Origin: Polytrichum commune
Taxonomy: Eukaryota; Streptophyta; Polytrichopsida; Polytrichales; Polytrichaceae
DNA length: 60,000 nt
Assembly (NCBI GenBank): GCA_950295325.1
Contig: OX485806.1
Span: forward strand, 31,374,001-31,434,000
Direction: 5' to 3'
Shown: positions 22,650 through 34,900 of the stretch, one piece after another
Numbering within the stretch: the stretch's first letter is position 1
How the letters are laid out: the number at the start of each line of letters is the position of its first letter
Translations under genes and position numbers: made by a program
The notes under the pieces: generated by a model
Database searches by the model: none
What the model was told of the DNA's origin: nothing
What the model saw: only the letters and a program-made list of their open reading frames with translations

Positions 22650-24816
22650 CAGTTTTTAAAAGTGTGCATGTGCAACAACACCAAACATCCAAGCGCAAGC
22701 ATGCTCAATGGGACCACACCCATGGATCAAGATGATTGCATTGCTAAGAGACGTGCTCATTGCAAACCTGTGCAACTACAAAGATGCATCAACAGTCAAT
22801 GCCCTTACCACTCAACCTCGCCCGAGATTACAAGAACTCTGACAACAAGCAAAGCCATGACAAATTGGCCCATAACACAACCAAATCTACAAGAAGGAGT
22901 TCGGGAATTAAATCCCTACACCGTGGCCTCTACACAAACGCAAGTGGCCATCACCAACCACAACAAGGAGAGCATCTTGGCTCAACCTCTTATTCATAGC
23001 AACAACACTAGTATCTATAGGTCCGATGTGTATGGACACTACTCTCCCAACAATAGTCTCATCAAATATCCCACAATATTCCAAAAAATCTCTCCCACAA
23101 AGCAACTCACATATACATGAAAAATACTCCTACCATGTCCACTCAATCTCTCACCTGCCCATCACAACTATCAATAGTCACACTCTCACTGAGATCCACC
23201 CCTTTGATTGCATAAGCACAACATCTCGCCATAGATCTACCCACAACATTGAATCCGATCTTGGCACTCACAACTAACACCTGCATTTTGCACCTCCACT
23301 TTGCACCATCAATCACCTCTCCAATCTGAAGTTAATCGTACCCGCCAACAACATTCCCCCTGCAATCACACAAATTCACATTCCGGTACACCTTGACATC
23401 TCCATAACCTCAACAATCTACATTGCCCATCAAATCCACATCAATATCATTATCACACATATCCAAAATAATAAATGCCAACCACCGGCTACTAACCACA
23501 ACACGATCCTCGCAAAACCACCACCACCCACCACCAAAAATTGACCACTACAACCAAAACACGAATCCCGCAACGCACCTCCAACCGTAGCACCTTGCTC
23601 CTCAACCTGACACCCCAAAAAAACACAAAACAAAGGTAAGCACTTACCATGTCGACCAGTAACCAAAAATCACCCATAAACACGGACCTAATAAAGCACA
23701 AGCATCAACTAATAACAAACTTACCGGCAATGCCCTGCACTCTACCTCAACACCAACAACCGCCATCCATGCACACCCTCCCTCGATGCACTCAACAAAC
23801 ACTCACCCAAGTTACCACTCCCAATATACCCACCTCTACAATCATAGACGCCAACTACTGGGTAGTGAGCACCACAAAATCTCCAACCACCGCCGAGGCA
23901 CCAAAAATAATGCTTATGTCTCATGTGCAAGAAAATGCAAGAGTACCAAACTCCAAATCATTCACCCACGCCAAACAAAACCAACCAAAGTACAACATAA
24001 TGCCACCCAAGTGGAGCACCCATTCCCGTTCGCGAAGTCACAAAATTGCCAAAAATATGTGGCAAAACACACTACCAGGATCCGCAACAATGGCCCCTGA
24101 CCAGCCTATTTGTTGCACCAACAACATTGGCAAGTGTTAGCAATTACTCAAAGCCCACACAACTCTAACTCACACTCTAAAATCATAACCAATAACAACG
24201 GCTCTCAATCAGGCTATCCACTGCACCGACAACATTGGATGATGACAATCACTCAGAGCCAACATGGCTCTTGACCGCATCCTAAATTTAAAACCAATAG
24301 CACCAAAACTACATCACTACAAAAACCATGCCACAAACCAAAATTCAACAACACAAAGTAGCAATGGAATCCTTGGTGAATAAACACTACAAGTGATGAC
24401 CTCAAGGGGGAGCCAACAGGGGGTTAGGATAATAGGGAGCACCAACAATAGCAAACTAGTTGCCTACAGGTTCAGGACATCATGACTAGAGCAACTGACC
24501 AAAGGAGTCTCATAGATTGCGGAGAAAACTCAATTTCAAAGAAGGAAGCAACCACCTAAGACCTCCTTCCTAAAGGCCAAATCATGATCCAAACCATGAT
24601 GATGCACTAGACATAATACTAAAGAAGATCTCATTGGCACACAGAGGTAGCTCACCCCAAATCTCACCATCACACGACTGCCACCCTAGCAATCAACTCT
24701 AAGCCGGCAAGCACAAGACATTGTTCATTTGGGCGGAGAACACTCTTCCAACCATCCCATGAATGAGCCCAAGAATGGAGGAGCCTTGCAACATACAAAA
24801 CGCCAAGTGAAGGAAA
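22650..24816 (+). other. Strand-asymmetric AC-rich tract
   Basis: The plus strand is strongly enriched in A and C and poor in G and T for about 2.1 kb (dense in ACCA/CAAC strings). This makes long open frames by composition alone: 22662-23120 and 23649-24140 plus, with shadow frames on the minus strand rich in Val, Trp and Gly. No domain is visible in any frame. Such skew is common in leader regions of retroelements, and the tract runs directly into the broken coding region at 24.8 kb. The link is inference. Confidence 0.5.
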
Positions 24817-25914
24817 TTGAAAGTTGAAGAATACACCACCACCTTGAACCCAAGCAAGCATCAAGAGGACAAAAATACACAAAGCAGAACGCAACAAAAT
24901 TTCCCAAGCATCAAATTGATCACTCAAATGTGGCTTGGATTCTTAATTAACGAGGCCATGACATGTCAAAAAAACTCAAATATAGTGAAGGAGAAGCGCA
25001 TGGACGAAGATTTTCTTAGCATGGGCACACCACCAAGTGAAGTAGAAGAATCCCAAATGCTAAGTAGAGCATTCCTGAGAGTCCCACAAAGACACTATCC
25101 ACACGAGCGTTTGGATGTGGTACCGAACAACTACCTACATTTCACCCAATTTCCTCGTCATGAGAAGGTGAATCAAGAAACCGGCCTCTCTAACGGCTTC
25201 CATATCAGCATACGCTTTGACAGAAGGATTCAAAAACGCTAAGGGGGCATGTCTTGAGAGATTTTGCACAATGAACATCCACCTCAGTACGGAATATGCC
25301 AATCCATTGGACATCGGACTCAACATCATGACCAAAAATTGGACAGGCTTCATCAAGCTCCACCTTAGTTACCCACACAAAGACAACATCACATTCTTAA
25401 AAGTTGGATGCGCATTTGTGATGGAGGTGAAGGACGGGGAGAAAGTTATTGGTAAGATAGAAAAGGGATTTGAGTTGGCTACCAAAGCATGAAACCTCCA
25501 CCTTCATCTCAAGGGTGACACCCTCAAAGGTAACTCTCCACATGTTATCTTCAAAGAACTAGTGAGATAATGCTACTATGTGGAGAGGCCACATGAGTTC
25601 TTGACATTGGTCAAACCAAATCCCGAGAAAGACTTGGCCTTCCTTGTGCTTGCCACCGAAGAAGCAAGAGACACCATCTTGGAGAAAGGGCTCAAATACA
25701 AATACAAGAACCCTAATGTCACAAGGTCCATCACAAAATATGGTGTTAGTAATAGTATATAGACTATTCCCCGATTACTAGATGGGCATCAATTCAACGA
25801 CTTCCGTAGATTTTGATTTTGTTCATGGTGGGCATGAAATTATAGTGGTGCCATCTAAACTTGGGTTTAAGCCTTATGTTGTAAAGAAACACTTCTACAC
25901 TAAATGGTGAACAA
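24817..25914 (+). pseudogene. Frameshifted coding region of unknown family, possibly retroelement ORF1/gag
   Basis: Three consecutive open frames (24817-25242, 25217-25492, 25580-25762) have protein-like composition and continue one another after a frameshift near 25220-25240 and a stop plus frame change near 25500-25570. A further in-phase-looking stretch (VPSKLGFKPYVVKKHFYTKW) ends at about 25908. The segment KVIGKIEKGFELATKA followed by a pro-Ala block (KPNPEKDLAFLVLATEEA) resembles the ORF1-type proteins of plant LINEs in general character only. I see no zinc knuckle or catalytic motif. An A-run at 26211-26219 downstream could be a tail. Function is not claimed. Confidence 0.4.
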
Positions 25915-26625
25915 ATAACCTCCACTTTTGGACCAACTCCAAGATTTCTTCAATTGTCAAGTCACTTTATGTTGACTCATGAGATCATGTTTTGAAGTCT
26001 TTTTAACCTTCCCGGGGTTGTTTGATTCCACCATGTGTGTTCCTCATAGAGTTGTCCATCTCTGCACTTAATAATCATTGTGACCTTGTATGTTTCAACC
26101 CCTAAAGGCAAGTCCAAATCTCCCCAATTCAACAGCCAAATAAATAAAATATGCACATGTAATGATGGATTTGATCATAGGGGTGACATATTTGTGAAAT
26201 AAATTTTGTTAAAAAAAAATAGCCATCCATGTGTCCTAGTTTGAAAATTAACACGTAAACATCTATACTAGTATGAACTAGCAAAAATGGCTACCGAGAC
26301 AACAAAAAAAATTGAAATTATGAATTTTTTTGAAAAAAATGTCTTTCTGAATTTTTAGAAGATAGACAATGAAAAAAGGGTTTTCATTTGAAAAATAAAA
26401 CAAAACAAACAGCTAGTCAAAAGAGTGCTATGCCCTAATAGTATCTTGCACATGTGGCTAGTTTTGGTTGGTTGTCCGACCAACCAAACTTTGGCTCATT
26501 TTAGAGATAACTTTACATTAACAGTCACTTGCAACTGGACTCCACTTGAAGAGCTAGTTACTGATACCATATGTGTCCAATTCCGGGTGGCTGCCAAATT
26601 TTGACTCATTTTAAAGACCAAATGT

Positions 26626-26900
26626 GGTTTGATGAGGATCAAATAACAAACATCACAAAGACACATGTTCATAACATGAATACCCACTCTATACTCAATA
26701 ATGAACACAATTGGGAAGACCTACGTATCTAGTTAAAAAATGAACAAAACATACACTTCCGATAACCATATCTAAATCAGGATAAGCCCGATTTCCAATC
26801 CGATTTTTCAAAATGGTTCACCCCATGCGTTTCATCGTATAACCCTAATTGTTAGAAGTGGGAAAACATGTAGAACGAACCACATACCGAAGAGGATCCT
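26626..26900 (+). repeat. Dispersed repeat G, copy 1
   Basis: It shares ordered blocks with 31460-31790 and 44655-45755: AAAGACACATGTT, ACTCAATAATGAACACAATT, AATAACCATATCTA-like and GGAAAACATG-like strings. There is no coding content. Its identity is unknown; it could be part of an LTR or a long MITE. Confidence 0.6.
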
Positions 26901-27287
26901 TGTAGTGCCTGCCCCAATCTGACATGCTCAGAGCGGAACTTTGTCGAGTACTGTACTAGAACTCTTCCTGCCAGAAAATAAAATAAAATAAAACAGAAAG
27001 GTGTGTATTATAGGGACTGCTGCCAAAGTGGTCTGTGGTGGCGGTGCAGTCGGGAGTTGGAGTTTGTAGTGCTTGTGGGTTCATGAGATTCAGTCGCACT
27101 AGCCTGGGTAATAAGTTAAGCTAAAGAAGCAGCTCGAACTGCCTCTCCACCACTCTGGGGACCAACCAGCTCCATATATAGTGCTCAGGAATTTGGCTGC
27201 AATATGTAGCGTAAGTGCCCCTTAACTTACACAAGATGATGGGCTCACCTGCAAGTGGAGAAGAAAGAAAGAGAGAGAGGGGGGTAT

Positions 27288-27505
27288 TAACGTACATGAG
27301 CGTGCCTCTCATCCAACATAATAACTTGACCCCCTATAGGTTTATCGCCGATGCATTTCAAATGACATGGCTGCATTGAGTAGGGGTCTTTGAAGCTAAT
27401 TTTGGAGTCAAATCAACTTTCAAACGTCATTTTCAGGTTGCATACTATTTCAAGGTGTTTATGTTGGATGAATGAGAGGTACGTTCGTATACGATTGTTC
27501 CTTTT
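27288..27505 (+). mobile_element. Family B MITE, copy 3 (best preserved)
   Basis: Left end ACGTACATGAGCGTGCCTCT and right end (read inward) GTATACGAACGTACCTCTCA form long imperfect inverted repeats that continue through CATCCAACATAA. The body carries TTGACCCCCTATAGG and GGGTCTTTGAAGCTAATTTT, shared with copies at 8.2 and 11.0 kb. No convincing TSD was found, so the exact ends are uncertain by several bases. Confidence 0.7.
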
Positions 27506-28486
27506 CTCCCCTACGCGCGGTCAGGGTTTCGCAATGTCTACGTAAGCTCATCAAGTATGAAAATTTATGGATGAGTTCGTTGGGTGTGTGGCATGGGGTT
27601 TGGTATAGTCAACAACCTGTAAATCCAACTTTTAGTCATGATAAAAGGAAGAACCCTTGGACAAGGGGTCGTATTACACCGAGTGATGTTTTTTAGAGCA
27701 ATGTAAATAGACTATGTTTCACAAAGATGAAAGTCCGTTGCCTTGGGCTTTGAGATGAGAATACATAGACATTGTGAAATCCGAGCCCTTGCAAGTATCT
27801 AGTGGCACACTTTTGAATTGTATCAATTAACAACCTACGATAGGCTTTCATGCAATGCTTGTAGAAAAAACTAGTAACAATCAATGTTGGTCTGGCATGT
27901 AGGTGAATGGCATGGAATCAATAATCAAGATCAATGATGGTATCAAAAAAACCTACCCATGTGTATCAAATTTATTATTATTAAATTTTCATATTTGGTG
28001 GCTATGTCAAGGTGAGAGAATCTTTCCCACTAGGGAGGGGGGGTGTTTGTGTGGACTCTTCATACCATGTACAAACTAATGTGAGTACCAAAAGAGTTAT
28101 GGTTCAAGATACTAGCGTACTTAGTATACATAAGGGAGAGGTATTATTTTTCTCTAGTGCGTACATCTATATTGGTGGCTATATTTGGTGGCTATTAAGA
28201 ATTTTATAGTCAAGGTAGATGTACAAGAGGGGATCCTAAGGTTCAAAGAAAACATTGACTATATTTGTGTTATTTTAATCCAATTTACATTTCATCTGTG
28301 ATTGTCAGGCATGAAGGTTCTTGCACAATATATAGACCATAATGGCATTGAAAACAAAACAAAAAGTCAAATATTTGTATCCAATTGCTCTCAAAAAATG
28401 TGAAATCCTCATTATATATACTCTAATGGCATCAAAAAATTAGAGGATATGAGTCCACACCTGTAAAAACCACATGGGGCAACATA

Positions 28487-28795
28487 GATGGTGCTAAAAT
28501 CGTCACTTTAAGCCTTGTGCACAAATGCCAATTTTACATTTAAGAAGTATAGAATGATTGACATAAGAATCATTAGTAATAAACATATGTTTAAACTTGT
28601 TGGTAATTGACATAAAATTATGAGGAGCCAATGTATGTCTTGTTTGATTTTGTAGGCAAAAATCCTAAGGGTTCAAAATTGTTTTGGTAGATGACGTAAA
28701 ATCAACACAAGAGTCTAATGTTAAGGTGGTGGATATTCTCATAATCAATATAAACTTATTGTGCAAACTTTTAGGGTGTTGGTTTTAACACCATC
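28487..28795. mobile_element. Family D TA-flanked short TIR element, copy 3 (309 bp)
   Basis: Ends GATGGTGCTAAAATC and, read inward from the right, GATGGTGTTAAAACC (13 of 15 identical). Both borders have TA (28485-28486 and 28796-28797). The 3' half matches the elements at 7.6 and 13.8 kb. A TA duplication suggests Tc1/mariner-type mobilisation. Confidence 0.7.
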
Positions 28796-29490
28796 TACCT
28801 CAATGGAGTGAGCCATCCCACTTGTGGTTAGGGCTCGTGGCAACCATGTAAAGGGCCGGTAAATACCTACTCCCTATAGGTTTACGACTGCGTCACCCCA
28901 AAATCATCTGTCAAGATGAACTCGGGGTTTCTAATGTTGATTTATGTAACTCTATGACACCAACCCACAAGTTTACTCTTATGAAAATGTACACTCACTC
29001 TATGAATTGCGAGGTATTACCACTTGCTCTTTTCCACTACATAATTGTATAATACATAAACATAGTAAAACTAACTTCTAGTAGATCATATAATCTTATA
29101 ATAGAAGAGATCTAGTGGTATGACTGTGTGATCCATGTAGTGAATCTGCAATGAAGTAAAGTCGCCCAAGTTGGTTGAAGATTCTTGGCAATCATGATGG
29201 GTTGGGATGGGGGGTTGGTCAAAATCCGAATTTCATTGGACTAATTCGTGATCTCTAATGCTACAAAACATCACTGAGTTGATGTGTTGCGTTCATGGGC
29301 TCCGCAATAGATTTGAGAATAAAGCCAAAATCCGAGTGCTTGAAACTAAACCTAAAGACAAGACAATTGAACACAACTCATCAGCTGAGTAATGTTATGT
29401 ACTAGTTTTGTGATTAAATCTACTATAGTAGCATAATCCACTCAAATATAGGTGTCAGATTAAATATTGGAAGAGAGACGAAACCATGGG

Positions 29491-29690
29491 AAAGACTTGC
29501 ATATTCCGTTAAGGAATCAAACAACCACGCTCTTCTACCAATCATCGTAACTAAATCAAGAGTAGTCCGATTTTCATTTCGATTGTTGCCAATGCAAAAG
29601 GAGCTTCATTGTGTAAATTTGATAGGTAGAAGTTGGGGAACATGCAAAACGAACCGACTAACACCCCACATACCTTACACCTGTACGAAC
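29491..29690 (+). repeat. Dispersed repeat G, copy 2 (3' half)
   Basis: It starts at GGGAAAGACTTGCATATTCC and runs through ATCATCGTAACTAAATC, GTCCGATTTTC and GGTAGAAGTTGGGGAACATG. Its right part matches the sequence split by MITE F at 45293-45713, where it acts as a related empty site. Confidence 0.6.
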
Positions 29691-29849
29691 TACATAGCTA
29701 ACTTACACACGGCTCAATGGACTCAAGTTGGTCGGCCTCCTGCCTGTTGAGCCCAGCAGTATGATGGCAGAGTGAGAGTCCTTTGCATGAAGACCAGGCA
29801 AGCTTTGCATGCCGACCTGCACCAAATCCCTCATGAGATCACAAACCCC

Positions 29850-31140
29850 ATTTTATCCAACCCCACCCCCGCTTACCTTTACCTTTACCTTTATCCTACC
29901 GCACCTTAGCAAAGGGCTGCTTGACATACGGAGCAAGAACCGTGACCATGAAAATCTAAGGGCCCTCGAAAATCATCCAAAGGCCGTACCATGGGATATG
30001 GAGATTCAATAGTGCAGTTGATGGGTCTCTAAGCTTAGTGTAAAGTGAGAGCAGACCATGTTGAGACATTGCAACATATTTTATGGACAATCTAAAACAT
30101 AAGGTAGTTTGATAGTTCACAAATCATTTCATCCAACCCCACCCCTGCTTGTCTTACCTTTATCTTTACCTTTACCTTTATCTTACCTCACCTTAGCAAA
30201 GGGTTGCTTTACATACGGAGCAAGAACCGTGACCATGAAAATTTAAGGGCCCTCGAAAATCATCCCAAGGTTGTACCATGGAATATAGAGATCCAATAGT
30301 GCAGTTGATGGGCCCCTAAGCTTAGTGTAAAGTGAGAGTGGACCATGTTGAGACATCGCAACATATTTTATGGACAATCCAAAATAATGGGTAGTTTGAG
30401 ACTCCACATACCATTTCATCCAACTCCACCCCACTTACCTTACCTTCACCTTTATCTTACCGCACCTTAGCGAAGGGTTGCTTTACATACAGAGCAAGAG
30501 CCGTGACCATGAAAATCTAAGGGCCCTCGAAAATCATCTGAAGGCTGTACCATGGGATGTAGAGATCCAATAATGCAGTTGATGGGCCCCTAAGCTAAGT
30601 GTAAAGTGAGACTAGACCATGTTGAGATATCGCAACATATTTTATGGACAATCCAAGATAGAGGGTAGTATGAGACTCCAGAAACCATTTCATCTAACTC
30701 CACCCCCACTTACCTTACCTTGACCTTTACATTTATCTTACCTTGTTTTAGCAAAGAGTCGCTTTACATACGGAAGAAGAGTTGTGACCATGAAAATCTA
30801 AGGGCCCTTGAAAATCATCCAAAGGTTGTACCATGGGTCCTCAAGCTTAGTGAAAGCGAGAGTGGACCATGTTGAGATATCTTGACGTATTTCATGGACA
30901 ATCCAAAATAGTAGGTAGGGAGTAGTCCGAGACTTCACAAACCATTTCACCCAACCCCACCCTCGCTTACCTTACCTTACCTTCCCTTGTCTTTACCTTT
31001 ACCTCACCTTTACCTAAGGCTTGGTTTACGTACAAATATGGAAATCCAGTCGTGCAATTGATGGGGCCTCAAGCTTAGTGTAAAGTGAGAAAATGTTGAG
31101 ATATTACAACATGTTTTGATGGACAATCCAATAGTATGTA
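29850..31140 (+). repeat. ~280-bp tandem array with telomere-like CCTTTA runs
   Basis: Five units begin with a CCAACCCCACCC-type string near 29858, 30135, 30419, 30692 and 30950. Each carries TTACCTTTACC hexamer-like runs, then ACATACGGAGCAAGA, CCGTGACCATGAAAATCTAA, GGGCCCTCGAAAATCAT and TTGATGGGCCCCTAAGCTTA. Units 4 and 5 are partly deleted. Internal motifs recur in the TIR element at 53570-54068, so the array probably lies inside a relative of that element whose right end is at 31447. Confidence 0.85.
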
Positions 31141-31447
31141 CTCCCACAATGACAATATAACCTTTCTAGGAGTTCATGATAATTTCATTATTTGCCATAC
31201 CCCCTAGTTGTGCGTTAAGCCCACCTCATTTTTATAGGCCTGATGCAATATCTAGTAGACCATAAACGTTGTCCACTTGGTGTCATGTTGAACACCATGT
31301 AGATTTCCATCCATTTGAATTGTTTCTATCCCTTATGCCCTCAATGTCTAGTGCAAAACGAACTTGGAATGCCTAGGGCCTCTAAACCAATCAAATAATT
31401 TCTATATCATGGGCCAAGGGCCCTCAAACTCCAGTGTAAAGTGGCCC
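31141..31447. mobile_element. Right part of a PIF/Harbinger-like element, same family as 53.6 kb
   Basis: The sequence aligns in order with the right half of the element at 53570-54068 (a GTTAAGCC.ACCTC string, CCA.TTGG.GTCATGT, CCATGTAGA.TT, and GAACTTGGA). It finishes GTGTAAAGTGGCCC, followed by TTA (31448-31450). No matching left terminus was found near 29.7 kb, so the element is truncated or its left end lies hidden in the array. Confidence 0.55.
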
Positions 31448-31459
31448 TTAAGGTATGCG

Positions 31460-31790
31460 GGTGTCATTTGATTCCTCTTCTTGATCAAACCCCTATATTC
31501 GATTGGTGAGTGGTTCAATGAAGATAAAAATAAAATAAACACCATAAAGACACATGTTTACAAGACATTGGACTACGTCTTCGAATATTATTTATTACTT
31601 TATACTCAATAGTGAGCACAATTGGGAGATCCTATGTATTCAATTAAGAAGTCAACAAATGTGCATTTTCAATGACCGGAACTAAGTTAGGGGAGGTCCG
31701 AATTTTGTTAATACTTCGTCGTAGATTTGCTAATACAACACAAATTTTGTTGTGTGAATCCAAGCATGAAAGCAAACCAAATAACACCCG
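31460..31790 (+). repeat. Dispersed repeat G, copy 3
   Basis: Begins near TTCTTGATCAAACCCCTAT and carries AAAGACACATGTTTACAAG, TATACTCAATAGTGAGCACA, AAGAAGTCAACAAATGTGCA and CGTCGTAGATTTG, matching copies at 26.6 and 44.7 kb. At the position where the 44-kb copy holds the TA-flanked MITE, this copy is uninterrupted. Confidence 0.6.
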
Positions 31791-31814
31791 CATTGCTTCC
31801 GTCACTTCACATTA

Positions 31815-31965
31815 TGCCCTGACAAAATTGTCACGGCATGCATGTGTTTCCACTCTTTTAATAAATTTCTGTCCTCAATTAGGTTACACCCAGTAACTCG
31901 TAATTACAGCCTGGTTTCATTCCTCTTTCATGCCTCCTGTGACCAAGGGTACGGTAGATGGGTCT
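31815..31965 (+). repeat. Dispersed repeat E, copy 1
   Basis: Shares TACAGCCTGGTTTCATTCCT, CATGCCTCC and an upstream GTTTCCAC(T/C)CT string with 36038-36185 in the same order and spacing. Its origin is unknown. The overlapping open frame 31672-31896 has no recognisable content. Confidence 0.65.
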
Positions 31966-34900
31966 TAAATGGTTACTTTTTCTGACCTGCCCACTTCTCT
32001 AAGGATTTTAACACTATATTAGTACAAGATGATGGCGTATCCAATTGAGGCCGTAGCCACATTCCTCATAATTTTTAGAGATTATATATTTATATATATA
32101 TAAAATTCAATATCAAAGTGAAGGTTCTTGTGCTTATTAAATGGTTACATAGGTCATCCCCACTTATGTGGACAATTGAACTTGAATAGATTATAATATT
32201 TGGTGCACGTAGTCCAATCTCTTATAAAAACATGTCTTTTTTGCTATTGGAGGCATGCTAGAGCATATACCTCTTGAATATAGATGCTCCCATAAGAAAA
32301 GTTGTCCACCTTATTTATGAAGCTTTGCCAACGAATTCGGACACTCTCATCTTTTCTTGGGAAAATTTGAGGATCCCATTGCTAAGATAAAAAAAATCCT
32401 TAAGTTTTAGGAATACAATAGAAATATCTGTTAATAACTCTGAGAGGGTGCCAACTTGCGCAATTTTGGCTAACACATGGTAAATAGCAACTGAAAAGGA
32501 AGGTTGGCCCATTCCAAATTCGGGCTCTAATGTGAAACCAATTTGTCACACACTTGGCTCCCCAAAACTAGTATGATGCAATAATTGGCAATTTAGGTTG
32601 GGTTTGCAATCACTCATGTCGCGTTATAGTGGACCGTGGATCCTATGTAGGGATCGCATGTTGAGTCCCACTATCGAGGTTCATTTGCTCTCTTCGGAGG
32701 AGCACAAACCCTCTGCTCCTACGGTTTAGCTCCCCATGCAACATAGTCAGCTTTGCCGAGATCAAGTTGGTGGATTAGTAGGAGATATATGTCTTGAGAG
32801 GCAATTGCATGAACATGAGCTTGCCGCTTGAGTGTCAGAGGAATGTACTAGGTTCCATGAGTTTGCAACTTTGGTCGGTTGAGCTCACATGGGCTTGCCA
32901 TCGCATGTGAAATGAGGCATCTGAGTGGATCTCACAATGTAACATGGGAATGTTAATCACAAGAGAAGCGAGCATGTAGGATAAAGAGACCACAAATGTA
33001 ATCATGGACTTTCAAGGCCGCATATGAGTGAATCATGCAATGCCAAAGAGGTTGTGGAGGGAGGGAAGCATTTAATTGGGCTTCCAAGTCAAGCTGACTT
33101 TAGTCAAACCGATCATAATGTGAGTAACTCTAGATATGTTGGTCGATTAGGTGCATTTGGTGAGAGACCCTCTTTTGTGGGTTGCCAAATCTACTTGCAC
33201 TCACAAAATGGATTCATTGCATGATCCCAAATGCTTGGGTTGATCCTAAATGATTTTGATTGTCTTTGTGATATGAATTGCCGATTAGTTTAGGTTCTTG
33301 ACTCGTGCATGAGGCCTTTTGAAATGCTTGCTTTGGTCTTCACTAGTGCTATGGTTGGCATTCAAAGTATATCTTTGGCTAGTTGCCACCCAAATTTGTC
33401 ACATGTTATCTTCAATTTTTTTAATTTATTTCTTGGGTCTCATTCCAAAATTGTTGGTTGAGTGCTTATGAATAATGAGTTTTGGATATGAGCTGGGTAA
33501 AGCTCTTGAATGCTTTATCTTGTTCTTCCAATTGTTTTTGGCTAGCCCTCAAGCATGTTGGTTGATGGTTAAATGTGTCCAATGGCTCCCAAATGTGCTG
33601 CATGATTTTTTTGGGTTAGTTCATACAAATGTGTAGGGGTTGATCTTCGTGTTGGAATTTGTAGCTCTTGTGGTTGAAACTTGTTGCAGGGGTTCAACTC
33701 CAATGGTTTTTGGGAGTTGCAATTCTTAAGGAGCCAAATGAGTGATCAAGAAAATTGGTGCAGCACGGTGAAGTCTAGGCTCCTCACCACCATATGATAG
33801 TTGCCCTCTGTCTTTACCCATGTCTTTGTTAGGCCAAGTTAGGGTCAAGGCTGAATTTTAGCGCTTTGGAGACATTTTGTATTTGCCTCACCACCTAAAC
33901 ACCATTTCTTCTCATATGACCCTTAAATCCAACCCAAGGAGGTTTGAATGCTTTGCTAGTTCTTTGAATTGGTGTGACTTGGATTAGGAGGACTTTCATT
34001 CCCAAAACTTACATTAGGAATTTCATATGCCTTTCAATGAGGATGGCAAAAGTGGCAAGCTTTGACTTCCCTAGACCATCACTTAGTAAATACCGGTGTG
34101 GATGATTTCCTCACCAACCGGCAACTGCCCTTCTCCCCCTTCTTTAGCACCAATGCGGTATGCGTTGACCACATAGATGTTCATTACGTGCCAGGGTTGC
34201 CAAACAAGGTTGAGAGTGATCACATTTGGCCCAAGCTCATCATCGTTGCTTTGGACTCACTTGATCATAAGGAACTTTATAAGATGAACACTTTGTGGGT
34301 GTTGTGGGTGTTACAGTGTCGCAAGTGGAGGTGGCTAGTTCACTCATCAATCTAATATGTTAGTTTTCATATTGATAATGATACGGCGTACTATGCATTG
34401 TGGAGAGGTGTTCATGTGTCAATGTTGAAATTTTGTTGCTTCCAGGCACTATGCAAGGTGTCTCAAGTAGTTCAAAAATCCCTCAAATATTGTACTTTGG
34501 TATTCATGTCAAATCCTTTCTCATGCCTTTTCCCTTGGAAAGGTTGTGGATTGCTTTTCTATTTTCTGGAGCTACTTTAGAGGTTACGATTGGCCTTGAG
34601 GAGTGATGTACTTACATACCACCCGCTCATGGTATGATGTTGATGGGAAAGGGACTTTGTCTCCACATAGCATATGTGGCGAATTTTTACCAACCCCAAA
34701 TAAACAAAACCCTAAACGAAAACATTATGAAGCAATGTAATTATTGTCAATGCCTTCATTTTCCTAATTTTGTAGATCTCATTTTATACCATGTATTTAA
34801 GCCAACGTATGTTCATGTGCACCAATCAAGTTTTTGAGGAAGTGTTATCTTGATGAACTATTATGTCGGAGATAGTATATCATGATGAGACCGAGTAAAA

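Noticed and set aside
23430-23930. Minus-strand open frames rich in Val/Trp/Cys as membrane proteins
   Set aside because: They mirror the AC-rich plus strand (GT-rich complement) and show no helical segments beyond composition.
24313-24330. CACTACAAAAA as a CACTA transposon terminus
   Set aside because: No inverted partner or 3-bp TSD was found, and the string is expected in an AC-rich tract.
26463-26488. 10-bp hairpin TTTGGTTGGT/ACCAACCAAA as a regulatory terminator
   Set aside because: Perfect stem, but isolated, with no gene nearby; terminators of this type are not expected in a plant nuclear genome.
34062-34355. 97-codon plus-strand frame with HYVPGLPNK as copia integrase
   Set aside because: The string recalls the copia VPGL motif, but none of the neighbouring conserved residues is present.
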